Source: Acidimicrobiales bacterium (GTDB lineage Bacteria > Actinomycetota > Acidimicrobiia > Acidimicrobiales > RAAP-2). From it: a stretch of 5,286 nucleotides of DNA. Under the pieces are notes generated by a model. That model worked only from the letters and a program-made list of their open reading frames with translations, did not search any database and was not told the DNA's origin. The translations under genes were made by a program, and so were the position numbers. The stretch covers positions 1 through 5,286 of the forward strand of contig JADGOF010000190.1 in assembly GCA_017883105.1 (NCBI GenBank), given 5' to 3'. Positions 1 through 5,286 of the stretch are shown here, piece after piece (the stretch's first letter is position 1; each line of letters begins with the position of its first letter).

Positions 1-1
1 C

Positions 2-1033
<1,032 letters not shown>

Positions 1034-1053
1034 CCACGCGAGAGAAGAGCGCA

Positions 1054-2100
1054 GTGACCACCGAACGCCGCACGTTCGCCAGCGACAACTTCGCCGGCAT
1101 CCATCCCGACGTGCTCACCGCCATCGCCGAGGCCAACGGCGGCCATGCCACCGCCTATGGCGCCGATCCGGTCACGGCCGAGGCGATCCGTGTCTTCCGT
1201 CAGCACTTCGGTGAGACCGCCGAGGTGTTCCTTGCCTTCAACGGGACGGGGGCCAATGTGGTCGGGCTCCAATCGCTGCTCCGGCCCTTCGAGGCGGTCA
1301 TCTGCGCCGAAGGAGCCCACATCAACGTCGATGAATGTGGTGCACCGGAGCGGTTCCTGGGCAGCAAGCTCATCGCAGTCGCGACCCCTGACGGGAAGCT
1401 GACCCCCGACCTGGTTGAGGCTGCGGCGATGGGCACCGGCGATGAGCATCACGTACAGCCCCGGGTGGTCTCGATCACCCAGTCGACCGAGGTCGGGACC
1501 TGCTATTCCGTCGACGAGGTCGCAGCAATAGGAGCCTGGGCCCACGACCGCGGCATGTGGCTCCACCTCGACGGGGCCCGGTTGTCGAACGCCGCAGCGT
1601 CCCTCGGCGTCGGGCTGGGTGCCTTCGGTTCCCAGGTCGGGGTTGACGTCCTCTCCTATGGCGGGACGAAGAACGGGGCCATGGGCGCCGAGGCCGTGGT
1701 GTCCTTCCTGCCAGCCGACACGTCGTCCCTCCGCTTCATCCGCAAACAGTCGATGCAGCTGGCGTCGAAGATGCGATTCGTGTCGGCCCAGTTCGTGGCG
1801 TTGTTGTCCGGTGACCTCTGGAAGACCAATGCCGAGCACGCCAATGCCATGGCGCAACGGCTGGCTGCCGGCGTCTCCCAGGTCCCGGGCATCCGCCTGG
1901 CCTATCCAGTGGAGACCAACGGTGTCTTTGCGGTCCTACCGAGTGCCGTCACCGCCGCAGTGCAGCGAGAGTTCCCGTTCTACGTGTGGGACGAGGCAAC
2001 CGGGGTGGTCCGGTGGATGGCGTCCTTCGACACCACCGAACAGGATGTCGACGACTTCGTGGCGTTGGTCACCCAGACCATGGGCGAGTACCGCGAGTAG
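1054..2100 (+). CDS. ltaE: Threonine aldolase family protein (PLP-dependent, fold type I)
   Basis: A complete 348-residue protein of the threonine aldolase/beta-eliminating lyase family, which cleaves L-threonine or L-allo-threonine to glycine and acetaldehyde using pyridoxal phosphate in the cytosol. Visible family marks are the N-terminal FASDNFAG and HATAYGAD segments, FNGTGAN (phosphate-binding turn, about residues 62-68), EGAHINVDE with the probable PLP-stacking H89, HLDGAR with D173 (pyridine nitrogen) and R176, and SYGGTKNGA with K206 as the Schiff-base lysine. Length is normal. The GTG start is chosen because the family N-terminus begins directly after it; the purine-rich GAGAGAAGAG ahead of it is a weak ribosome binding site. 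It lies 20 bases after ettA on the same strand, so co-transcription is likely. Exact substrate preference (L-, allo- or low specificity) cannot be read from the sequence, so the gene symbol is by family. Confidence 0.93.
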   Translation: MTTERRTFASDNFAGIHPDVLTAIAEANGGHATAYGADPVTAEAIRVFRQHFGETAEVFLAFNGTGANVVGLQSLLRPFEAVICAEGAHINVDECGAPERFLGSKLIAVATPDGKLTPDLVEAAAMGTGDEHHVQPRVVSITQSTEVGTCYSVDEVAAIGAWAHDRGMWLHLDGARLSNAAASLGVGLGAFGSQVGVDVLSYGGTKNGAMGAEAVVSFLPADTSSLRFIRKQSMQLASKMRFVSAQFVALLSGDLWKTNAEHANAMAQRLAAGVSQVPGIRLAYPVETNGVFAVLPSAVTAAVQREFPFYVWDEATGVVRWMASFDTTEQDVDDFVALVTQTMGEYRE

Positions 2101-2131
2101 TTCGGCGCCCGCAGTTGTCCCCGGGGTCCGA

Positions 2132-2950
2132 TCAGCCCTGCCCGTGCCCGAGCGCCGGTCTCCCCGGACCCGGCGGGCCGGCGAAGGCCTGAGCGATCGA
2201 CATCCAGTCGACCGCGAGATCGCCCGTGACGGTGAGGGCGGAGTCCGCCAGATTCCGACGCTGGGTCACCACCAGGCAGAAGTCGAGGGCCGGGCCCTCG
2301 ACGACGGCAGTTTCATCGCCGTCCGCGGCTTCACCGATGGTCCACTGCCACGGCTCACCTGAAGGAGCTGCCAGGTTCACCTCGATGCGCCCGGGAGGTG
2401 CCTCTCGGCCGCGGACCAGATACGAGAACGGCCGGGCCCGCACGCCCAGATGGGCGACGTGACGAAGTCGGTCGCTGGGCCGGCGCAGTTGACCGAGGGC
2501 GTCGGCAACGTCCTGGCCGTGGGCCCACGTCTCCATCAGCCGGGCGGAGATGAACGACAGGACGCCCATCGGCGGCCCGTACCAGGGGATTCGCTCCTTG
2601 GGGTCGGCCCCGGCGAAGGCCTGCGTCATCCCCTGGTGGGCCTGACCCCACCATGCCAGCAGTTCGTCGCCGCCCATGGCCCGGCCCCTGGTCAGGTGCT
2701 CCTCCATCGGATCCCCGCCCTTGGCCATGGCCACTTCGACGGACCGTGCGAAGGCATCGGGCTCGACCATGGCCAGCCGACCGGCATCATCGAAGAAGGC
2801 CAGATGGCTGATCTGGTCACGTACCGCCCAACCCTCTGCCGGGGTGGCTCGGTCCCACTCGGGCGCCCTGTCCCCGAGCGGCTCCACCAGTCGGCGAAGG
2901 TCGGCGTACTCGGCATCGAGATCGACGAGAAGCTCAGCAAGCATGGTCAT
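2132..2950 (-). CDS. TIGR03084-like metal-binding protein (DinB / mycothiol-dependent maleylpyruvate isomerase N-terminal fold)
   Basis: A 272-residue protein with an N-terminal DinB-like four-helix domain (about residues 1-150). The likely metal triad is visible: H49 in DQISHLAFFDD, and E140 and H144 in METWAHGQDVADAL. The second half (about 160-255) is a mixed alpha/beta region ending in AQAFAGPPGPGR, which I associate with the TIGR03084 family. Members are common in actinobacteria and related to mycothiol-dependent enzymes, but their reaction is not established; a thiol-linked role is inference. Translation may begin at the first ATG (2950) or the third codon (2944). No Shine-Dalgarno is present, but TAACCT ends six bases before the first ATG, which suits a leaderless transcript and supports 2950. 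The gene converges with the threonine aldolase gene with a 31-base gap and no obvious terminator hairpin between them. Confidence 0.88.
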   Translation of the reverse strand: MTMLAELLVDLDAEYADLRRLVEPLGDRAPEWDRATPAEGWAVRDQISHLAFFDDAGRLAMVEPDAFARSVEVAMAKGGDPMEEHLTRGRAMGGDELLAWWGQAHQGMTQAFAGADPKERIPWYGPPMGVLSFISARLMETWAHGQDVADALGQLRRPSDRLRHVAHLGVRARPFSYLVRGREAPPGRIEVNLAAPSGEPWQWTIGEAADGDETAVVEGPALDFCLVVTQRRNLADSALTVTGDLAVDWMSIAQAFAGPPGPGRPALGHGQG

Positions 2951-2956
2951 GGGCCG

Positions 2957-2962
2957 AGGTTA
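2957..2962 (-). promoter_or_regulatory. Putative -10 element for leaderless transcription of the DinB-like gene
   Basis: Read on the minus strand, TAACCT fits the actinobacterial TANNNT -10 consensus. Its last T is followed by six bases (CGGCCC) and then the ATG at 2950. This puts the predicted transcription start on the A of the start codon. No convincing -35 is seen about 17 bases upstream, and no Shine-Dalgarno precedes the ATG. The same geometry occurs at 4381-4393. Confidence 0.45.
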
Positions 2963-3039
2963 GGACACGGGGGCTGGGGGTGGTCGGGTTGGTCCAGGGT
3001 TCGGGAGGGTCGAGGGGGGGTCCTTGGTTCGGTGGGCTG

Positions 3040-3336
3040 CTACTGATCGCTTTCGAGCCATGTCCGACTCACGTCGAGCACCTCGACCTCCGGATGGGAC
3101 CACACGAACCGTTCCACCGAATCGAGCACCTCCTCCACATGGCCCTGACTGCCGGCTACGGCGGCGAAACCCAGTTCGGATCGCTGCCATTGGCTTTGGT
3201 AGCCCACCTCTGCGGCGGCCACCCCGTATCTGGCCTTGCTCGCTTCCACCAGATGCTTGATAACGGTCCGCTTCGTCTTGAGGGACCCGCTCCCGAGCAC
3301 TCGAAGTTCCATGGTGAGTGCGCAGCAGTGGGTCAT
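3040..3336 (-). CDS. DUF503 domain protein (YlxP-like)
   Basis: A complete 98-residue protein covering the whole of the small DUF503 (COG1550) family. Visible family marks are the N-terminal strand ALTMELRV followed by GSGSLKTKR (family form roughly RSLKEKR), the VAAAEVGYQSQWQRSELGFAAVA block (family form xAEVxxxDxWQRAxLG), and the C-terminal region EVLDSVERFVWSHPEVEVLDV. The fold is a small alpha/beta domain. The molecular role is not settled; family members are often encoded in the infB-rbfA translation region, so a ribosome-related role is only inferred. The start at 3336 fits the family N-terminus, though the internal ATG eight codons later is possible. It lies 89 bases upstream of the DinB-like gene on the same strand and is preceded by a hairpin-rich spacer. 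None of its usual neighbours is in this window. Confidence 0.88.
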   Translation of the reverse strand: MTHCCALTMELRVLGSGSLKTKRTVIKHLVEASKARYGVAAAEVGYQSQWQRSELGFAAVAGSQGHVEEVLDSVERFVWSHPEVEVLDVSRTWLESDQ

Positions 3337-3381
3337 GGCTACAGGATGGACCAGGTTGGGTGTACGAGGTGGAGGCGGCGT

Positions 3382-3402
3382 GAGCGAAGGGGCTCTTCGC
3401 TC
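3382..3402. repeat. Perfect 8-bp inverted repeat (hairpin C of the spacer)
   Basis: GAGCGAAG (3382-3389) pairs perfectly with CTTCGCTC (3395-3402) across a five-base loop, GGGCT. Read on the minus strand it lies 45 bases upstream of the DUF503 start, so it would fall in that gene's 5' leader if transcription starts farther upstream. There is no adjacent T tract. It may be one unit of a dispersed repeat, a leader structure or part of a terminator. Confidence 0.6.
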
Positions 3403-3409
3403 CCCCGTT

Positions 3410-3457
3410 CCCGACCCGGCACCTCGCTGCGGGGGTTGAGCAAGGTGCCGGGACGGG
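3410..3457. repeat. Long inverted repeat (hairpin B of the spacer)
   Basis: CCCGGCACCT (3415-3424) pairs perfectly with AGGTGCCGGG (3443-3452). The stem extends outward past a single A-A mismatch by four more pairs (CCCG 3410-3413 with CGGG 3454-3457), and inward past one mismatch by GCT/AGC. The remaining apical loop is ten bases and G-rich. This is the strongest predicted structure in the window. It has no T tract on either side. It could be a terminator of the GC-hairpin type, a leader element of the DUF503 gene, or a dispersed palindromic repeat. Confidence 0.65.
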
Positions 3458-3479
3458 GCTGATGGGACCAGTCAGGTCC

Positions 3480-3513
3480 ATCGGTCCGGTGAGGAGGAGG
3501 TCACCTGACCGAT
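3480..3513 (-). terminator. Putative hairpin terminator or leader structure after the DUF5666 gene
   Basis: ATCGGT (3480-3485) pairs with ACCGAT (3508-3513). Inside, after a 2x2 internal loop, GGTGA (3488-3492) pairs with TCACC (3501-3505), leaving an eight-base loop that is GGAGGAGG on the plus strand. It begins eight bases after the DUF5666 stop codon, a typical terminator position, but lacks a U tract. Two competing stems use the same bases: GTCAGGT (3471-3477) with ACCTGAC (3503-3509), and GGACC (3465-3469) with GGTCC (3475-3479). A switching structure is therefore also possible. Confidence 0.45.
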
Positions 3514-3521
3514 TGGCCTGG

Positions 3522-4064
3522 CTACCTGGAGCTTGTGCTTCTACTGTCGCCGGTTCTTGCCGGAAGAGTTCCATCGTTGTCGCCGTCGGGCCGGTTCGGC
3601 GGACTGCCGATGGCCACTTTGGTCGCCGTCACCGTGTTGGAGGTGTCGGTGCCGAAGACGGCCACGTGCTCACCGACCGTCACGTTGGCGATGGTGGGCG
3701 ATGTCACACCCGGGTCGAGGTAGGTGGTGGTGCCGGAGACATTCACCGTCACGGTGGTGCCGTCCTGGGTGGTGATGGTGAAGGTGCCGCTACCGACCGA
3801 CTTCACCGTACCCATCGCTGCCGGCGGGGTATCGCCATTGAATGGCATGTCGGGATGCGAAGCCGAACCCGATGCGCTGGCCGTCGACGTGGTGGTCGCT
3901 CCGGCCAGAGAACCACTGGCCACCGCTGCACCGCCGATGGTCAAGCCCAAAGCCACTGCAGCGGCGGTTGTCACCCGTACCCCTCGTCGTCGCTTCTGGC
4001 TGACTCCCGGGAAGGGATCTGATGCCGAACCGAGCATCAGTGCTTCTTCGTCTTGTCCACTCAT
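3522..4064 (-). CDS. DUF5666 domain-containing membrane-anchored or secreted protein
   Basis: A 180-residue protein. Residues 1-30 are a polar N-terminus ending in the basic run KRRRGVR. Residues 31-50 are a hydrophobic helix (TTAAAVALGLTIGGAAVA), so the rest should be outside the membrane. LAGA at 53-56 contains an AXA-type site, so signal-peptidase cleavage is possible instead of anchoring. A Ser/Thr-rich linker (about 57-83) leads to one DUF5666 domain (about 84-153), with GTVKSVGSGTFTITT, TTVTVNVSGTTTY and VGEHVAVFGT. This is the usual small beta-sandwich pattern of V/T-rich strands and a VGxxVxVxG turn. The tail is Pro/Asp/Arg-rich and probably disordered. An open frame extends to 4217, but the ATG at 4064 is chosen because AGGAG sits six bases upstream and the extension has no plausible content. 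Function is unknown; proteins of this type are predicted extracytoplasmic. Confidence 0.85.
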   Translation of the reverse strand: MSGQDEEALMLGSASDPFPGVSQKRRRGVRVTTAAAVALGLTIGGAAVASGSLAGATTTSTASASGSASHPDMPFNGDTPPAAMGTVKSVGSGTFTITTQDGTTVTVNVSGTTTYLDPGVTSPTIANVTVGEHVAVFGTDTSNTVTATKVAIGSPPNRPDGDNDGTLPARTGDSRSTSSR

Positions 4065-4070
4065 CACTTG

Positions 4071-4075
4071 CTCCT
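4071..4075 (-). promoter_or_regulatory. Ribosome binding site that fixes the DUF5666 start
   Basis: Read on the minus strand, AAGGAG followed by CAAGTG and then ATG (4064) gives a near-ideal Shine-Dalgarno with six-base spacing. It rules out the longer frame beginning at 4217. Farther upstream, TATCAA at about 4147-4152 on this strand is a weak -10 candidate, without a clear -35. Confidence 0.8.
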
Positions 4076-4335
4076 TGTTTGGTGGTTGCTTTCGACGAGG
4101 AGCTTGGGGGTCCCGGCTGAGTGCAGCCTGTGGCTCGGGCAAGTGTTTGATAGGAGTCCACTGTCGGATGATGTGCGAAACCGCCTCCGGGAGACCGTTC
4201 ATCGAGGTCATAGCCACTTTCTGCGAGGATGTCGCACCTCGGTGGTGGAATCGGTCGGCGAGGGTGAAGATGCATGCCAGTGCTGGCGCTCATGGCCCCG
4301 GCTGCAAGACTCCCAATCAGCAACAGACCGCTGAA

Positions 4336-4364
4336 CCGGCAGCGATCGGGGGCACCCGAGCCGG
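4336..4364. promoter_or_regulatory. Compound inverted repeat upstream of the membrane ORF (candidate operator)
   Basis: CCGGC (4336-4340) pairs with GCCGG (4360-4364). Nested inside, TCGGG (4346-4350) pairs with CCCGA (4355-4359) around the loop GGCA. A five-base bulge, AGCGA, lies only on the left arm. It sits 16 bases upstream of the -10-like hexamer, overlapping where a -35 would lie. An operator or activator site is an inference from position only. Confidence 0.35.
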
Positions 4365-4380
4365 AAGTACTTGCCTCGGA

Positions 4381-4386
4381 TAACAT
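4381..4386 (+). promoter_or_regulatory. Putative -10 element for leaderless transcription of the membrane ORF
   Basis: TAACAT fits the TANNNT actinobacterial -10 consensus and is followed by six bases (GACCAG) and then the ATG at 4393. The predicted transcription start coincides with the start codon. No Shine-Dalgarno is present before this ATG, which agrees with a leaderless message. The -35 region is not recognisable. Confidence 0.45.
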
Positions 4387-4392
4387 GACCAG

Positions 4393-4713
4393 ATGGCGGT
4401 CAAGCCCAATCCAGCTTCGTGGTCCAGGCTTGAACCAATGAGTCGGGTGCAACAGCCCAAGCTCACCACCAAGGCCGACATACCTCGCCTCGGTGATCGA
4501 GTTGGAGACGTGCTGAAGAACGACTTCCAACATCGTTCGGGCTGGGAAGTTACCGTACATATGACCGGTCTTCTCTTGCTTATGACAGCGAGTTCCTTCA
4601 TTTGGAGATCAGCATCAAGCATTGAACAGAAGGTCATCGAGTCGATTGTTGCGTTGGCTGTCATTGCCGCTGTGAGCACAGCCATCCTGGTGAAGATCCG
4701 CTTCAGGGGCTAA
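4393..4713 (+). CDS. Hypothetical small membrane protein with two predicted transmembrane helices
   Basis: A 106-residue protein I do not recognise. Residues 1-50 are polar and mildly basic. Residues about 53-71 (VTVHMTGLLLLMTASSFIW) and 81-101 (VIESIVALAVIAAVSTAILVK) are two hydrophobic helices joined by a short loop with R72 and E78/K80. The tail KIRFRG is basic. Basic residues around both ends of the helical pair suggest a hairpin with both termini in the cytoplasm. Codon use differs from the neighbouring genes: ATA, AGA, two TCA, AGG and several A/T-ending codons, giving visibly lower third-position GC. This suggests recent acquisition or weak selection. Start choice rests on the -10-like TAACAT six bases upstream; the in-frame ATG at codon 16 is an alternative. 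A terminator-like hairpin follows 56 bases after the stop. No function is assigned. Confidence 0.6.
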   Translation: MAVKPNPASWSRLEPMSRVQQPKLTTKADIPRLGDRVGDVLKNDFQHRSGWEVTVHMTGLLLLMTASSFIWRSASSIEQKVIESIVALAVIAAVSTAILVKIRFRG

Positions 4714-4768
4714 CCGACCCGAGAGAGCAGCCAATGTCCCACTCGTGCCGGTAGGCCACGCTAGTTCA

Positions 4769-4794
4769 CCCCCTCGCTCCCGGCAGCGAGGGGG
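4769..4794. terminator. Perfect 10-bp GC-rich hairpin, probable (bidirectional) terminator
   Basis: CCCCCTCGCT (4769-4778) pairs perfectly with AGCGAGGGGG (4785-4794) around the loop CCCGGC. There is no T tract on either side, which is common for actinobacterial terminators. It lies 56 bases after the stop of the membrane ORF on the plus strand. On the minus strand it lies 15 bases after the stop of the small ORF at 4810-4905, so it could serve both. Confidence 0.65.
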
Positions 4795-4809
4795 CACGGT
4801 CGATGCGAC

Positions 4810-4905
4810 TCAGGGCTGAAGCACGAGCTGACCCCCAGGCGTCCAATGCACGGCATGGGGCCCTACCTTCCCGGTGAAGTCGACCGACGTGCCGGCCATA
4901 GTCAT
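4810..4905 (-). CDS. Possible small ORF (31 codons), unrecognised
   Basis: A minus-strand frame begins at ATG 4905 (or ATG 4899 two codons later) and ends at TGA 4810-4812. The peptide begins MTMAGTSVDF and ends in TPGGQLVLQP. About three quarters of its third positions are G or C, as expected for coding sequence here. The stop is 15 bases from a perfect hairpin that would terminate it. Against it: there is no clear Shine-Dalgarno or TANNNT element, an in-frame TAG lies just upstream at 4918-4920, and no family is recognised. It may instead be the relic 3' end of a lost gene. In GC-rich DNA such frames arise by chance, so confidence is low. Confidence 0.25.
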   Translation of the reverse strand: MTMAGTSVDFTGKVGPHAVHWTPGGQLVLQP

Positions 4906-4988
4906 CCAGGTACGGCGCTACGGTTGTGCCTTCCCCGGAGCCGGCCCAGGATTACGCCGAGTACCCCGATGGCCCCTGAGGAAGGCAA

Positions 4989-5002
4989 GGAGGACTTCCT
5001 CC
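4989..5002 (+). other. Short hairpin enclosing a Shine-Dalgarno-like AAGGAGG
   Basis: GGAGG (4989-4993) pairs with CCTCC (4998-5002) around ACTT. The left arm belongs to AAGGAGG (4987-4993), a perfect anti-16S match with no start codon at suitable distance. It lies 32 bases upstream of the start of the following gene. If it is in that gene's leader it could bind or stall ribosomes, but it may be coincidental, especially if translation begins at the upstream in-frame ATG (4969). Confidence 0.3.
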
Positions 5003-5034
5003 CGCCAACCCCCGCTACCGACAAGGAACCACCC

Positions 5035-5286
5035 ATGACGCCTCCCTCCAGCGCAGTCCGCTTGATCGGCCACCAACGCCGCTTCGCCGAGTCGATCGCC
5101 CAGATCGACACTGAGCTGGAGTTCGCCTTCGGTGCTGCCGTCGCTGCCCGTCGAGAAGAAGTGGTGGCTGCCGCCCGCGCCGCCTACGGCCCCAGCGAGG
5201 ACTTCCGTGGGGTACGTGATGCCTGGGATGCCGTCTTTCCCGATGGCGTCTACAGCGCCACCGGATTGGCCGAGGCCAAGCGGCTG
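5035..5286 (+). CDS. Hypothetical protein, N-terminal 84 residues (runs off the right edge)
   Basis: The frame is open to the end of the window, and third positions are strongly G/C, so it is very probably coding. The start at 5035 is supported by AAGGA seven bases upstream. An in-frame ATG at 4969 would add 22 residues rich in Pro, Glu and Lys but lacks a ribosome binding site at useful distance. The visible part begins MTPPSSAVRLIGHQRRFAES. It continues with a helix-prone, Ala/Arg/Glu-rich stretch (about residues 10-52), then an aromatic segment containing DAWDAVFPDGVYSATG (about 62-77). There is no signal peptide or membrane segment. I do not recognise a family from this fragment, and the rest of the gene is needed to name it. 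Confidence 0.75.
   Translation, partial: MTPPSSAVRLIGHQRRFAESIAQIDTELEFAFGAAVAARREEVVAAARAAYGPSEDFRGVRDAWDAVFPDGVYSATGLAEAKRL

Larger units (their letters stand above)
4065..4392. other. Divergent intergenic region between the DUF5666 gene and the two-helix membrane ORF
   Basis: This 328-base stretch separates two divergently oriented genes and should hold both promoters. It contains the DUF5666 ribosome binding site at its left end. At its right end are a compound inverted repeat (4336-4364) and a TAACAT -10-like hexamer. Open frames crossing it on both strands have no recognisable domain and are treated as chance frames in GC-rich DNA. No tRNA or repeat array was seen in the middle (about 4155-4330). 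Confidence 0.7.

Noticed and set aside
2101..2131. CCCCGGGG palindrome between the convergent aldolase and DinB-like genes
   Set aside because: It leaves no loop and no T tract follows, so it is not credible as a terminator.
3380..3439. Plus-strand 19-codon frame starting GTG at 3380 after a GGTGGAGG motif
   Set aside because: The frame lies across two hairpin arms, the spacing signal may be chance in GC-rich DNA, and the peptide resembles nothing known.
2960..3574. Minus-strand open frame of 204 codons
   Set aside because: It overlaps the DUF503 gene in another frame, spans the hairpin spacer, and encodes a low-complexity Arg/Pro/Gly-rich product with no domain.
3462..4022. Plus-strand open frame of 186 codons
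   Set aside because: It is antisense to the well-supported DUF5666 gene and encodes a His/Arg/Gly-rich product typical of GC-rich shadow frames.
4065..4217. 51-codon upstream extension of the DUF5666 protein
   Set aside because: A strong Shine-Dalgarno at 4071-4075 points to the ATG at 4064, and the extension has no recognisable content.
3790..4560. Minus-strand open frame of 256 codons
   Set aside because: It crosses the DUF5666 gene in another frame, the divergent promoter region and the membrane ORF on the opposite strand. No domain or start signal is seen.
4734..4754. Six-codon ATG frame after a purine-rich stretch downstream of the membrane ORF
   Set aside because: Too short to judge and without further support.
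4902..5111. Minus-strand 69-codon frame whose TGA overlaps the ATG of the small ORF
   Set aside because: It is antisense to the right-edge gene, which has a better ribosome binding site and strong third-position GC; the ATGA overlap is probably coincidence.

Overview
The base composition, the gene families and the leaderless-type starts point to a high-GC Actinomycetota chromosome. An acidimicrobial lineage is possible, but I cannot prove it from this window. No tRNA, rRNA, CRISPR array, transposase or phage gene was seen. The left 3.3 kb is ordinary housekeeping sequence. The right 1.9 kb is less familiar and holds small orphan genes and several inverted repeats.

Layout. At 2-1033 (+) lies the C-terminal 343 residues of the ABC-F translation factor EttA, cut by the left edge. 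Twenty bases later a PLP-dependent threonine aldolase runs from 1054 to 2100 (+), probably in the same transcript. It converges, with a 31-base gap, on a DinB/mycothiol-type (TIGR03084-like) metal-binding protein at 2132-2950 (-). Upstream of that gene on the same strand is a DUF503 (YlxP-like) protein at 3040-3336 (-). Next comes a 185-base spacer with three inverted repeats, then a membrane-anchored DUF5666 protein at 3522-4064 (-). A 328-base divergent region follows. It leads to an unrecognised protein with two predicted membrane helices at 4393-4713 (+), which ends before a perfect 10-bp hairpin (4769-4794). A possible 31-residue ORF on the minus strand (4810-4905) converges on the same hairpin. 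The last gene starts at 5035 (+) and runs off the right edge. It is not recognised.

How the genes fit together. EttA senses cellular energy at the ribosome and the aldolase feeds glycine/threonine metabolism. Their adjacency looks like a short operon of convenience rather than a pathway. The minus-strand genes look like separate units: the DinB-like gene has its own -10-like hexamer exactly six bases before its ATG, and the DUF5666 gene is followed by a hairpin. I found no convincing multi-gene novel system. The items most worth a second look are the structured spacer before the DUF503 gene, the two identically spaced leaderless-type promoters, the atypical membrane ORF and its upstream inverted repeat, and the small ORF sharing a terminator.
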